Origin: Bacteroidales bacterium
Lineage (GTDB): Bacteria; Bacteroidota; Bacteroidia; Bacteroidales; UBA932
Assembly (NCBI GenBank): GCA_015060405.1
Contig: SUYN01000007.1
Coordinates: 1-64,000, forward strand
Length of the DNA: 64,000 bases
Direction: 5' to 3'
The notes beneath the pieces were generated by a model. That model worked only from the letters and a program-made list of their open reading frames with translations, was not told the origin of the DNA and ran no database searches. The position numbers and the translations under genes are program-made. Below, piece by piece: positions 40,938-49,558 of the stretch (positions are counted from its first letter, which is position 1; each line of letters opens with the position of its first letter).

Positions 40938-42944
40938 ATGAACAGTTACGGATTCATTCGTACAGCAGCCGCTGTACCTTCAGTCAGGATTGCAGACACG
41001 ACATTCAACACCAGTGAGATCTGCCGTCTTATCGCAGAAGCTTCTGACAAAGAAGTTTCACTTGCAGTATTCCCCGAACTTTCGCTCACAGGAAGTTCGT
41101 GCGGCGACCTTTTCCTTCAGGACCTTCTTGTGAAGGGGGCAGAAGAAGGGGTGAAGAAGATTGCGGACTTCAGCCGCGGAAAGTCTGTCACTACAGTCAT
41201 CGGAGCCCCTGTTCCGTATAGAGGACGTCTTTACAGCTGCGCCATAGTGGTCAGGAACGGAAACATCAAGGGAATAGTGCCCAAGACATACCTTACGGCA
41301 GAAGAAGGAAGATGGTTCGCCTCCGGAGCCGATTTCCTGTCATCGGAAGTAAGAAATGACGGCACTTATCTGGACAACGGAAAGGACTGCGTGCGCGAAG
41401 GCTTCTGCGGAGAGATAAGATATGCCGGACAGAAATCCAACATATCCCCAGACATGCTTTTCGGGATCGGTCACTGCACCTTTGCCGTCGAACTGGGGAA
41501 CGACATGTGGGCACCCGTACCTCCGTCTTCATTCCATGCCGCCCAGGGAGCGCAGGTGATAGTGAACCTGTCGGCAGACAGGGAGATTCTGATGAGGGAC
41601 ACCTACAGAAAGGACCTGCTCAGGCAACATTCCGCAAGGAACATCTGCGGCTATGTCTACGCATCTGCTGGATTCGGCGAATCCACCCAGGACAATATAT
41701 ATGCAGGCGCCGCATCGGTCTGGGAGAACGGTCAGATGCTTGCGGAAAGCGAAAGATACAGCATGGAATCATCGCTCACGGTTGCAGACATCGACATACA
41801 GAAGATAGAAGTCCTCAGGCGGAGAAATCCTTTGAGAATCATATCTCCGGCCGGCACGGATGCATCGACTTATTACAGGAATTATGAAAGAAGGAACATA
41901 GGAGACCCTTGCTGCACGGACTTCGAAAGCCGTCTGTTCAGAGCCATAGAGCCGCACCCTTTCGCACCGGCCGAAGGCCTGCCCGAAAGATGCCGCGAGA
42001 TTCTTTCCATCCAGGTGGCAGCCCTGATGACCAGACTCAGGCACATCGGCTGCAGGACTGCCGTGTTAGGCATCTCCGGAGGTCTGGACAGTACTCTGGC
42101 GCTGCTGGTTGCCGTCCTCGCCACTGACAGGCTCGGATGGTCAAGAGACCGCATAGTCGCAGTGACCATGCCTGGCTTCGGCACCACGTCCAGGACAAAG
42201 AACAACGCATGGGCCCTTATGGAAGCCCTGAGCGTGACGTGCAGGGAAATCTCCATCGTCCCTGCGTGCGAGCAGCATTTCAAGGACATCTCCCATGACT
42301 CTGCCCTTCACGATGCGACCTACGAGAATTCCCAGGCACGCGAAAGGACACAGATCCTCATGGACATAGCCAACCAGACAAACGGAATAGTCATCGGTAC
42401 CGGAGACCTTTCCGAGCTGGCACTCGGCTGGGCGACCTACAACGGAGACCACATGTCCATGTACGGGGTAAACGGCGGCATCCCCAAGACATTGGTACGC
42501 AGCCTCGTGAAATGGGCGGCAGAAAACAGGTTCGGCATCACTTCAGAAGATCCGGAGGGCCGCAGCGTCAAGGATATCCTTCTTGACATCGTGGACACCC
42601 CTATCAGTCCGGAACTTCTTCCTGCAAATGAACAAGGCGAGATACAGCAGGTAACCGAAGACCTTGTGGGGCCATACGAACTTCACGATTTCTTCATATA
42701 CAATTTCGTAAAGTCCGGCTATAATCCCGAGAAGATATACTTCCTTGCACGCAAGGCCTTCGACTACGACGACCAGACCATCCTGAAATGGCTGAAGACC
42801 TTCATCAGAAGGTTCTTCAACCAGCAGTTCAAGCGTTCGTGCATGCCTGACGGGCCGAGGGTAGGTTCTGTGGGTCTTTCCCCTCGCGGAGGCTACATCA
42901 TGCCGTCAGACGCATGGAGCACATTATTTTCAGAAGACTTGTAA
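40938..42944 (+). CDS. nadE: Glutamine-dependent NAD+ synthetase (nitrilase + NadE domains)
   Basis: A 668-residue bifunctional enzyme. The N-terminal nitrilase-like glutaminase (about 1-290) has Glu in FPELSLTGSSC and other family blocks (KTYLTAEEGRWF, LSADREILMR); the C-terminal NAD synthetase has the ATP pyrophosphatase loop GISGGLDSTLALLVAV (near 380-395). It converts nicotinate adenine dinucleotide to NAD with glutamine as nitrogen donor. The start ATG at 40938 is only 10 bp after the DUF3276 terminator, with no separate promoter visible, so part of its transcription may come from leaky termination. Confidence 0.95.
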   Translation: MNSYGFIRTAAAVPSVRIADTTFNTSEICRLIAEASDKEVSLAVFPELSLTGSSCGDLFLQDLLVKGAEEGVKKIADFSRGKSVTTVIGAPVPYRGRLYSCAIVVRNGNIKGIVPKTYLTAEEGRWFASGADFLSSEVRNDGTYLDNGKDCVREGFCGEIRYAGQKSNISPDMLFGIGHCTFAVELGNDMWAPVPPSSFHAAQGAQVIVNLSADREILMRDTYRKDLLRQHSARNICGYVYASAGFGESTQDNIYAGAASVWENGQMLAESERYSMESSLTVADIDIQKIEVLRRRNPLRIISPAGTDASTYYRNYERRNIGDPCCTDFESRLFRAIEPHPFAPAEGLPERCREILSIQVAALMTRLRHIGCRTAVLGISGGLDSTLALLVAVLATDRLGWSRDRIVAVTMPGFGTTSRTKNNAWALMEALSVTCREISIVPACEQHFKDISHDSALHDATYENSQARERTQILMDIANQTNGIVIGTGDLSELALGWATYNGDHMSMYGVNGGIPKTLVRSLVKWAAENRFGITSEDPEGRSVKDILLDIVDTPISPELLPANEQGEIQQVTEDLVGPYELHDFFIYNFVKSGYNPEKIYFLARKAFDYDDQTILKWLKTFIRRFFNQQFKRSCMPDGPRVGSVGLSPRGGYIMPSDAWSTLFSEDL

Positions 42945-42956
42945 AGAAACGCATAC

Positions 42957-43793
42957 ATGAGAAGATCCATACTTGCCATAATGACATTTCTCCTCGGGAT
43001 GGCGGCAGCAGCGCAGAACCGGCTGGAGAGTCTCGAGACAGTCTACAAAGACAGGAACGTCACATTCAGAAAGATTGACAGTCACACATGGATGGGCTCA
43101 GGAAAGGTCATGTCGTCCGAGACCATATATTTGATTGAAGGCAAGAAGAAGGCCCTGCTGATAGATGCTGGGACAGACATGCCAGGGCTGGACAGGATAG
43201 TTTCGGGAATAACGAGAAAGCCCGTCACCTTAGTGCTGACCCACGTGCACCCAGACCATGCAGGAGCAGTCGGATGCTTCGATGAAGTCTGGATCAACCC
43301 GGCTGACAGCATCAATATTCCTGACTTCATGGCAGACTATAAAGGCACCGTAAGGTATCTGGAGAACGGCCAGCTGTTCGATCTCGGAGGAAGAGTGCTG
43401 GAGACATATTTCACACCGGGACACACTCCGGGCTCAACAACCTTCCTGGAGGTGGGCACTGACAAGGGCTACAGCGGAGATGCTTTCGGCAACGGCAACC
43501 TCCTTGTGTTCTGCGACTTCCAGACACTCATCCGGACTTGCAGAGATTCATATTCCTACTTCAGCAGCAAGGGATATACGAAATTCTACTGCGGACATTT
43601 TTCCGGATCCAACTTCGAGACCATGGACAGGATAAGACTCATCCAGACCCTGGCTGAAGAGGCCCTTGCCGGAAAAATCGAAGGTGAGCCTACAGACGGA
43701 TTCGGCAACATCAACAAAGTCATCGTCAGAGACAACTTCAGACTGAATTACAACGACCTCATGCTCGAGGAGGAAAAGTCCTCCTCGAGGTAA
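42957..43793 (+). CDS. Exported metallo-beta-lactamase-fold hydrolase
   Basis: A 278-residue protein with a signal peptide (about 1-20, ending AAAAQ). The MBL zinc motif THVHPDHAGAVG has His96, His98, Asp100 and His101; DAGTDMPGLDRI, YFTPGHTPGSTTF and FYCGHFSG supply the other metal-binding histidines and aspartate. The fold is common to many hydrolases (lactonases, glyoxalase II-like, phosphonate, quorum-quenching) and the substrate cannot be assigned. It starts 13 bp after nadE, so they are probably co-transcribed. The stop codon region contains an 11-bp perfect inverted repeat (43764-43774 with 43779-43789) that may act as a 3' hairpin for convergent genes. Confidence 0.85.
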   Translation: MRRSILAIMTFLLGMAAAAQNRLESLETVYKDRNVTFRKIDSHTWMGSGKVMSSETIYLIEGKKKALLIDAGTDMPGLDRIVSGITRKPVTLVLTHVHPDHAGAVGCFDEVWINPADSINIPDFMADYKGTVRYLENGQLFDLGGRVLETYFTPGHTPGSTTFLEVGTDKGYSGDAFGNGNLLVFCDFQTLIRTCRDSYSYFSSKGYTKFYCGHFSGSNFETMDRIRLIQTLAEEALAGKIEGEPTDGFGNINKVIVRDNFRLNYNDLMLEEEKSSSR

Positions 43794-43844
43794 GATAAGA
43801 ACGATTCTTCTGACGGGATAGGTCTGAAGAGAAATGACTGACGT

Positions 43845-44672
43845 CTAAAGGGATCCGATTATCCTGGCGAACAGGGTGGTCATCTTTTCCGCGGCCGCAT
43901 CTGCAGCCACCACCACATCGTCTCCATCATTGACATAGTCATCCGCATAGTCGTCATGGGCCTCATTGGTGATGACCGACATGCCGAAGACAGGAATCGA
44001 AGAATGACGTGCCACGATGACTTCAGGAATAGTGGACATTCCGACTGCATCGGCGCCGATAAGCCTGTAGTACTTATACTCTGCAGGTGTCTCGTATGTC
44101 GGGCCTGTACTTGCGAAATACACTCCGCTCTTGAGCTCGTAGCCCAGTCCTGCCGCGATTTCGAAAGCCCTCATCCTGAGCGACTTGTCGTATGGTCTCG
44201 TCATGTCGGGGAATCGAGGTCCGAACTCATCCATGTTAGGGCCGATGAGAGGGTTCGGAAGATGGCTGATATGGTCTGTAATCACCATCATGTCACCTAC
44301 CTTGAAGTCGAAGTTCACACCGCCCGCAGCATTTGACACAAAGAGATACTGGATGCCGAGCACCTTCATGACCCTGATAGGAAGGGTCACAAGCTCCATC
44401 GGATATCCTTCATAATAGTGGAAACGTCCCTGCATCGCGACCACGAACTTGCCGCCAAGTTCGCCTGCGATGAAGTTTCCCTTGTGCCCCACTGCAGTAG
44501 AGACAGGAAAGCCCGGAATCTCCTTATACGGTATGACGGTCCTGTTCTCGATCTTGTCCGCCAGCTTGCCGAGGCCGCTGCCGAGAACGATGCCTGCAAA
44601 AGGTTTTCTGCCGTCAAGCTTCGCCGCGATATATTCCGCGGCCTTCATTATCTTTTCTACTCTTGGATCCAT
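43845..44672 (-). CDS. punA: Purine nucleoside phosphorylase I (trimeric)
   Basis: A 275-residue trimeric-type PNP. Signature segments: [15 protein letters not shown] (phosphate site), [32 protein letters not shown], and the purine site [12 protein letters not shown] with VITNEAHDD. It splits inosine, guanosine and related nucleosides with phosphate. The neighbouring upstream gene is a deaminase of the methylthioadenosine/adenosine type, 33 bp away on the same strand, which would supply the 6-oxopurine nucleosides this enzyme uses. Confidence 0.94.
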   Translation of the reverse strand: MDPRVEKIMKAAEYIAAKLDGRKPFAGIVLGSGLGKLADKIENRTVIPYKEIPGFPVSTAVGHKGNFIAGELGGKFVVAMQGRFHYYEGYPMELVTLPIRVMKVLGIQYLFVSNAAGGVNFDFKVGDMMVITDHISHLPNPLIGPNMDEFGPRFPDMTRPYDKSLRMRAFEIAAGLGYELKSGVYFASTGPTYETPAEYKYYRLIGADAVGMSTIPEVIVARHSSIPVFGMSVITNEAHDDYADDYVNDGDDVVVAADAAAEKMTTLFARIIGSL

Positions 44673-44705
44673 ATTCTTTTCCAGTTCAAGTTTCGCAAAT
44701 GTAAA

Positions 44706-45992
44706 TTAATGTACGGCCGGCAGCTTGGAAAGCACTTTTGCAGCTTCTGAAAGGATCTCCTTTTCTCCTTCCACCACTCTTCCACGCATCACGAATCTTC
44801 CGTTGCATATGACAGAATCTATGCAGTCGGAATGTGCTGAGTAGACAAGGTTGGCTTCAAAGGAGCCGGTGGAAAGGAAACTATAGTTCTGAGTGTCCAC
44901 GATCAGGAGGTCTGCCAAGGCACCCTCACGGATCCGGCCTATCTCGAGACCGAGAGCCTTGCCTGCATTCGAAGTCGCCATGCATATGAGCTCGTCAAGA
45001 GGCATGGCTGAAGGATCATCCCTCCATGCCTTCTGTATCATGGCGGAAGTCTTCATTGTCTCCAGCATGTCAAGGTTGTTGGAAGAAGCACAGCCGTCAG
45101 TTCCGAGACATATGTTCGCTCCGGCATCCCTCAGTTCATTATATAGGAATCTGTATCCGGACGCGAGCTTGAGGTTGGAATTCACATTGTGCACGCAGGT
45201 GACACCTCTTTCTCCAAGGATCCTGATGTCTTCTTCTGAAACCCAAAGTGTGTGTGCAGCGATCAAATCCGGACCGAGGACTCCAAGGCTGTCAAGGTAC
45301 TGTACAGGAGACATTCCGTCATGAAGCTCCTTGCAGTCAGCGACTTCCTTGCGTGTCTCGGACACATGGACATGGATCTTCAGGCCCCTCTCCCGTGCGA
45401 AACGGGCAGCCCAGAGAATCATTTCCTCAGTCACCGAATATATGGCGTGGATAGCTATCGCAAAGAGTGAATGGTCGTTCCATTTCATCGCCTCTTCATA
45501 CATTTCAAGACACTGCGCCTTCTGGCGTTCCGCCTCCTGAGGATCGTTCCTGTCACATATCACATATGCAAGGACAGGACGAAGTCCCATCTCCATTGCG
45601 GCCTTGTGAGCCATCGGCATATGCCAGTAGTGGTCATTGAAGGTAGTCGTGCCTGTCTTTATCATCTCCAGGCATGCAACCTTTGTCGCATGATACACAT
45701 ATTCTTCATCTATTGCGGACTCGATCTTCCATATGCGGTCAAGCCAGTCGTGGAAGGCGATGTCCTCTCCGACGCCACGCATCATCGACATTCCGGCATG
45801 GGTATGCATGTTCACAAGGCCAGGGAAGGCTGTCTTTCCGGTACAGTCGACGACCTCTGCTGATGCAGCTGCATCCGCAAGCTTTTCACCGCCGGCGGGG
45901 GCGATGGCCGCTATAAGTCCATCCTCAATCAGGATATCTGACACAATTCCCTCTGACACAATATTTTTCAACAGTATCCTATTCATAGGCAT
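44706..45992 (-). CDS. mtaD: Amidohydrolase, 5-methylthioadenosine/S-adenosylhomocysteine deaminase type
   Basis: About 428 residues from the ATG at 45992; a TTG at 45995 is in frame and an ATG at 45986 is a further option. TRZ/ATZ-type amidohydrolase: metal ligands in VNMHTHAGMSMMRG, HVSETRKEV and AAHTLWVSEED, and the late Asp in LGTDGCASSNN. MtaD-family enzymes deaminate methylthioadenosine, S-adenosylhomocysteine or adenosine. With the following PNP it fits a purine-salvage pair. The -7 element TAACTTTG at 46009-46016 is very close to the start. Confidence 0.85.
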   Translation of the reverse strand: MPMNRILLKNIVSEGIVSDILIEDGLIAAIAPAGGEKLADAAASAEVVDCTGKTAFPGLVNMHTHAGMSMMRGVGEDIAFHDWLDRIWKIESAIDEEYVYHATKVACLEMIKTGTTTFNDHYWHMPMAHKAAMEMGLRPVLAYVICDRNDPQEAERQKAQCLEMYEEAMKWNDHSLFAIAIHAIYSVTEEMILWAARFARERGLKIHVHVSETRKEVADCKELHDGMSPVQYLDSLGVLGPDLIAAHTLWVSEEDIRILGERGVTCVHNVNSNLKLASGYRFLYNELRDAGANICLGTDGCASSNNLDMLETMKTSAMIQKAWRDDPSAMPLDELICMATSNAGKALGLEIGRIREGALADLLIVDTQNYSFLSTGSFEANLVYSAHSDCIDSVICNGRFVMRGRVVEGEKEILSEAAKVLSKLPAVH

Positions 45993-46008
45993 CAAATCTT
46001 AAAGTCTT

Positions 46009-46016
46009 CAAAGTTA
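46009..46016 (-). promoter_or_regulatory. -7 element for mtaD-punA
   Basis: Minus-strand TAACTTTG, 16 bp before the ATG at 45992, giving a very short leader. Confidence 0.55.
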
Positions 46017-46075
46017 TATATTTTTTCTAATAAAAAAGAGTCTGAAAAACTATTTTGACATTTTTCATCTCAACA

Positions 46076-46108
46076 TTTGAAATATCGATAAAAAAGCACT
46101 ACATTTAC
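46076..46108 (+). promoter_or_regulatory. Promoter of the kor (2-oxoacid:ferredoxin oxidoreductase) operon
   Basis: TTTG at 46076-46079 and TACATTTA (near-consensus) at 46101-46108, 21 bp apart. The predicted start lies at the edge of a 10-bp hairpin (46115-46144); the leader before korD is about 115 nt. Confidence 0.6.
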
Positions 46109-46114
46109 TTCGAT

Positions 46115-46144
46115 TTTGAAACAAATAACGTGCTGTTTCAAAAC
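46115..46144 (+). promoter_or_regulatory. 10-bp inverted repeat at the start of the kor leader
   Basis: TTTTGAAACA (46115-46124) and TGTTTCAAAA (46135-46144) are perfect complements with a 10-nt spacer, directly after the predicted transcript start. It could be an operator for a dimeric regulator or a 5' stabilising hairpin in the mRNA. Confidence 0.5.
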
Positions 46145-46230
46145 AACTGAAACACGCGTCCCGCCACGACCCGGGAAAACACAGAAACTTGGAAAACACA
46201 TAAACATAAAACATCTAAAACAAAAAAGTA

Positions 46231-46449
46231 ATGGCATTCAAAGGAGCAATCGAAGTCGACACACAGAAATGCAAAGGCTGCGGAGTATGTGTAGAGAACT
46301 GCCCGACCAAGAGCATAGAGCTCTCCAAACTGGTCAACAACAAGGGTTATCATTATGCCGAGATGGTTGGAGAAGCTTGCATAGGCTGTTCAAACTGTGC
46401 AATAGTCTGCCCGGATTCGGTGATTACTGTTTACAGAGTTAAAATTTAG
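46231..46449 (+). CDS. korD: 2-oxoacid:ferredoxin oxidoreductase delta subunit (2x[4Fe-4S] ferredoxin)
   Basis: A 72-residue ferredoxin-like subunit with two complete 4Fe-4S motifs, CKGCGVCVENCP (13-24) and CIGCSNCAIVCP. It carries electrons within the four-subunit complex encoded here in order delta-alpha-beta-gamma. The ATG at 46231 lies in a long A-rich leader. The stop is 4 bp before the alpha subunit gene. Confidence 0.93.
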   Translation: MAFKGAIEVDTQKCKGCGVCVENCPTKSIELSKLVNNKGYHYAEMVGEACIGCSNCAIVCPDSVITVYRVKI

Positions 46450-46453
46450 TGAT

Positions 46454-47536
46454 ATGGCAGAGAAAATTCTGATGAAAGGAAACGAGGCGATTGCCATATC
46501 GGCAATACGCAACGGTGCGGACGGATATTTCGGTTATCCGATCACCCCGCAGTCTGAAGTGATGGAGACTCTCATGAAGGAAAGACCTTGGCTCACCACA
46601 GGCATGGTGGTTCTTCAGGCAGAGAGCGAGACATCTTCAATCAACATGGTCTACGGCGGCGCATGCTGCGGCAAGAAGGTGATGACATCTTCAAGCTCAC
46701 CTGGTATAAGCCTCATGTGCGAAGGCCTCAGCTACCTTGCAGGTGCAGAGCTTCCATGCGTGGTTGTAAACTGCCAGCGCGGCGGCCCTGGTCTTGGAAC
46801 CATCCAGCCGAGCCAGAGTGACTACAACCAGTGCGTGAAGGGCGGCGGACATGGCGACTACAATGCCATAGTCCTTGCTCCGGCTTCAGCCCAGGACATG
46901 TACGACTTCGTAGACACCGGTTTTGACCTTGCATTCAAATACCGCACTCCTGTCATCATCCTCGCTGACGGTATCGTCGGACAGATGATGGAGAAGGTTG
47001 AACTCCGTCCGGAGAAGCCTCGCATGACAGAAGAAGAGCTGAAGGCAATCGCCCCTTGGGCCACTACCGGAAAATCAGCAGACAGAAACTACAACTTCAT
47101 CACCTCCCTCGCCCTCGAGTCTGACGTCCAGGAGAGATTCAACCAGAAACTCGCCGCAAAGTACGAGGTGATCAAGGAGAATGAAGTAAGATACGAAGAG
47201 TACCAGACAGCAGACGCCGAATATCTTTTCGTCGCATTCGGCTGCTCAGCCCGCATTTGCGAGGCCGTAGTTGACCAGCTCCGCGAGGAAGGCATCAAGG
47301 CAGGTCTCCTCAGGCCGGTCACCCTCTTCCCATTCCCGACCAGGAGACTCCAGGAGCTTTCAGGACAGGTAAAGAGCATGATGAGCATCGAGCTCAACCT
47401 CGGACAGATGGTAGATGACGTAAGACTCGCAGTCAATGGTGCTTGCCCTGTAGGATTCTATGGAAGACAGGGTGGAAACATCTACACCCCAGACGAGATC
47501 GCAGAGGCGTTCAAGAAGTTCAACAATCTGAAATAA
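46454..47536 (+). CDS. korA: 2-oxoacid:ferredoxin oxidoreductase alpha subunit (VorB/KorA type)
   Basis: A 360-residue subunit: pyrimidine-binding domain I (MKGNEAIAISAIRNGADGYF, GYPITPQSEVMETL, QAESETSSINMVYGGACCGK, TSSSSPGISLMCEGLSYLAG) and domain II (about 240-360; YLFVAFGCSARICEAVVDQL). It forms the catalytic core with the beta subunit for oxidative decarboxylation of 2-oxoacids (2-oxoglutarate or branched-chain) to acyl-CoA with reduction of ferredoxin. Substrate choice between KGOR and VOR types cannot be decided from sequence reading alone. Confidence 0.93.
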   Translation: MAEKILMKGNEAIAISAIRNGADGYFGYPITPQSEVMETLMKERPWLTTGMVVLQAESETSSINMVYGGACCGKKVMTSSSSPGISLMCEGLSYLAGAELPCVVVNCQRGGPGLGTIQPSQSDYNQCVKGGGHGDYNAIVLAPASAQDMYDFVDTGFDLAFKYRTPVIILADGIVGQMMEKVELRPEKPRMTEEELKAIAPWATTGKSADRNYNFITSLALESDVQERFNQKLAAKYEVIKENEVRYEEYQTADAEYLFVAFGCSARICEAVVDQLREEGIKAGLLRPVTLFPFPTRRLQELSGQVKSMMSIELNLGQMVDDVRLAVNGACPVGFYGRQGGNIYTPDEIAEAFKKFNNLK

Positions 47537-47545
47537 GGAAACAAA

Positions 47546-48319
47546 ATGAATATAGAAGACATCAAGAAACCCGAGAACATCGTCTACAAGAAGACTCCTA
47601 TCCTGACAGACACAGTGATGCATTATTGTCCGGGATGTTCTCATGGTACAGTCCACAAGCTCGTCGCCGAGGTCATCGAAGAGATGGGCATCCAGGACAA
47701 GACAATCGCCATCAGCCCTGTAGGCTGCTCGGTATTTGCATACAACTACCTCAACATCGACTGGCAGCAGGCCGCTCACGGACGCGCACCTGCCCTTGCT
47801 ACAGCCACCAAACGTCTGAACCCGGACAAATACGTGTTCACATATCAGGGAGACGGTGACCTCGCATCGATCGGAACAGCGGAGATCATCCATGCATGCA
47901 GCCGAGGCGAGAACATCGTTGTGATCTTCATCAACAACGGTATATATGGTATGACAGGAGGTCAGATGGCCCCTACCACCCTTCTCGGAATGAAGACCGC
48001 AACCACTCCTTACGGCCGTGACGCAAAGCTCAACGGTTTCCCGCTCGTACTCGCCCCTATGATCGCGCAGCTTGACGGAACAGCCTTCATCACAAGACAG
48101 TCAGTTCACACTGCACCTGCAGCACGCAAGGCAAAGGCAGCCATCAGGAAGGCCTTCGAATACAGCCAGAAGGGAATCGGACTTTCATTCGTGGAGATCG
48201 TCGCAACCTGCAACTCAGGTTGGAAGATGAGCCCTGTGGCAGCTAACAAGTGGATGGTGGAGAACATGTTCCCTAAATATCCGCTCGGAGACATTAAGGA
48301 CGTATTAAAAACAGAGTAA
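47546..48319 (+). CDS. korB: 2-oxoacid:ferredoxin oxidoreductase beta subunit (TPP-binding)
   Basis: A 257-residue TPP-binding subunit: CPGCSHGTVHKLVAEV near the start, and the Mg-TPP motif GDGDLASIGTAEI...NNGIYGMTGGQ. It starts 9 bp after korA. Cys and Gly patterns are those of KorB/VorA. It works in the cytoplasm with KorA, KorC and KorD. Confidence 0.94.
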   Translation: MNIEDIKKPENIVYKKTPILTDTVMHYCPGCSHGTVHKLVAEVIEEMGIQDKTIAISPVGCSVFAYNYLNIDWQQAAHGRAPALATATKRLNPDKYVFTYQGDGDLASIGTAEIIHACSRGENIVVIFINNGIYGMTGGQMAPTTLLGMKTATTPYGRDAKLNGFPLVLAPMIAQLDGTAFITRQSVHTAPAARKAKAAIRKAFEYSQKGIGLSFVEIVATCNSGWKMSPVAANKWMVENMFPKYPLGDIKDVLKTE

Positions 48320-48321
48320 TC

Positions 48322-48867
48322 ATGAAAGAAGAAATAATCATAGCAGGATTCGGAGGACAGGGTGTCCTTTCGATGGGAAAGATCCTCGCCTACTGCGCAA
48401 TCATGCAGGACATGGAGGTGACCTGGATGCCATCTTACGGCCCTGAGATGCGTGGTGGTACAGCCAACGTATGCGTCATCATCAGCGACAAGAAGATCAG
48501 CTCGCCTATCGTGACGAAATACGACACAGCCATCATCCTCAACCAGCAGTCGCTGGACAAGTTCGAGAGCACTGTAAAGCCTGGAGGTCTTCTGGTGTAT
48601 GACCCTAACGGAATCATCAACCCTCCTACAAGGACAGACATCCGCATCTGCAGGATAGACGCGATCAATGTAGCTGCCCAGGTCGGCAATTCGAAGGTGT
48701 ACAACATGGCTGTGATGGGAGCATTCCTCAAGATGAAACCGCTCATCAACCCTGAAAACATCGACAAGGGGCTCGCGAAATGCATCCCTGCCCGTTATGC
48801 AGACCTGATTTCACTCAACAAGGCTGCCATCGAAGAAGGCATGAAGGCCGTCGAAGTGATCCTCTAG
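48322..48867 (+). CDS. korC: 2-oxoacid:ferredoxin oxidoreductase gamma subunit
   Basis: A 181-residue subunit: IIAGFGGQGVLSMGKILAYC at the start, then MPSYGPEMRGGTANV and ILNQQSLDKFESTVKPGGLL. It binds CoA-side parts of the substrate in the complex. It begins 2 bp after korB, and the operon ends with a strong hairpin at 48882-48939. Confidence 0.93.
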   Translation: MKEEIIIAGFGGQGVLSMGKILAYCAIMQDMEVTWMPSYGPEMRGGTANVCVIISDKKISSPIVTKYDTAIILNQQSLDKFESTVKPGGLLVYDPNGIINPPTRTDIRICRIDAINVAAQVGNSKVYNMAVMGAFLKMKPLINPENIDKGLAKCIPARYADLISLNKAAIEEGMKAVEVIL

Positions 48868-48881
48868 TCACACGCTCATAT

Positions 48882-48939
48882 ATAAACTGCTTTGATTTGT
48901 TCAATTTATTTTGAGAAATCAAAGCAGTTTATTATTTTT
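48882..48939 (+). terminator. Terminator of the kor operon
   Basis: A perfect 17-bp stem (48882-48898 with 48916-48932) with a 17-nt loop, followed by TATTTTTG. The loop and tail also hold the promoter of the next gene. Confidence 0.85.
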
Positions 48940-48940
48940 G
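48910..48940 (+). promoter_or_regulatory. Promoter of the coiled-coil/zapA genes, overlapping the kor terminator
   Basis: TTTG at 48910-48913 (in the terminator loop) and TATTTTTG at 48933-48940 (terminator tail), 19 bp apart: a full-consensus Bacteroidota promoter built into the preceding terminator. Confidence 0.75.
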
Positions 48941-48965
48941 CATTGTATGCGGAAATTTTTGTAAA

Positions 48966-49238
48966 ATGCTGGAAAACGTCAGGAAACAGATAACGCGGCT
49001 CATCGCCGCCTATGAATCAGAGAGGGAGCAGAAGCTTAAGCTCCAGTCTGAGCTTGATGAGGCAAAGGCAGAAAACGAAGCATACAGGAAGCAGATTATT
49101 GAGTTAGAAAGACAGATCGATAACCAGAAACTGACAGACGCCTTCATGGCGGGCGGCACAGACACGGCCGCAGCCAAGAAGAAGATCGACAGCCTGGTAA
49201 GGGAGATTGACAGATGCATAAAGCTGATGGAGGGATAG
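48966..49238 (+). CDS. Small coiled-coil protein upstream of zapA (ZapB-like)
   Basis: A 90-residue protein that is almost entirely a predicted coiled coil (heptad-like ITRLIAAYESEREQKLKLQ and ELERQIDNQKL), with no signal peptide. It ends with IDSLVREIDRCIKLMEG. It lies 1 bp before zapA, so the two are translationally coupled, and a role at the division ring as a ZapB-like partner is suggested by position and coiled coil; sequence identity to ZapB is not claimed. Confidence 0.72.
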   Translation: MLENVRKQITRLIAAYESEREQKLKLQSELDEAKAENEAYRKQIIELERQIDNQKLTDAFMAGGTDTAAAKKKIDSLVREIDRCIKLMEG

Positions 49239-49239
49239 T

Positions 49240-49539
49240 ATGGGACAGCAGAAGATCACAGTGAAGATTGCAGGCCGGCCGTATGTCCTGAACTCATCGT
49301 CACCCGAACAGGAATGGAAGATCAGGACCTCTGCCGACGAGATAAACAGGAAGGTCAATGCTTACCTGGACAAATTTCCGGGAAAGAGCATAGTTGACAT
49401 ACTGTCATTTGTGGCACTGAATGTGTGCATATCAAATCTGACACTTCAGGAGCAGATGAAGAATCTGACGAACGAGGAAAACGCTCTTGCAGAAGAGCTT
49501 TCAGGTTATCTTGACAATATTGATAAAAACAGCCGTTAG
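49240..49539 (+). CDS. zapA: Cell division protein ZapA
   Basis: A 99-residue ZapA-family protein: N-terminal beta strands (KITVKIAGRPYVLNSSSPEQE), WKIRTSADEINRKVNAYL, a short helix, and the C-terminal coiled coil (LTLQEQMKNLTNEENALAEEL). It cross-links FtsZ protofilaments. A 6S-RNA-like locus follows directly, matching the zapA-6S gene order of other bacteria. Confidence 0.9.
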   Translation: MGQQKITVKIAGRPYVLNSSSPEQEWKIRTSADEINRKVNAYLDKFPGKSIVDILSFVALNVCISNLTLQEQMKNLTNEENALAEELSGYLDNIDKNSR

Positions 49540-49552
49540 TTACTTATTTTTG
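49519..49552 (+). promoter_or_regulatory. Promoter of the 6S-like RNA
   Basis: ATTG at 49519-49522 (inside the zapA 3' end) and TATTTTTG at 49545-49552, 22 bp apart. Predicted start near 49558-49560. Confidence 0.6.
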
Positions 49553-49558
49553 CTGAAA

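Noticed and set aside
43764..43789. Inverted repeat at the end of the metallo-hydrolase gene as a terminator
   Set aside because: It is a perfect 11-bp stem with a 4-nt loop but has no T-run; it may simply reflect Glu/Ser codon pairing. Mentioned only in the gene entry.
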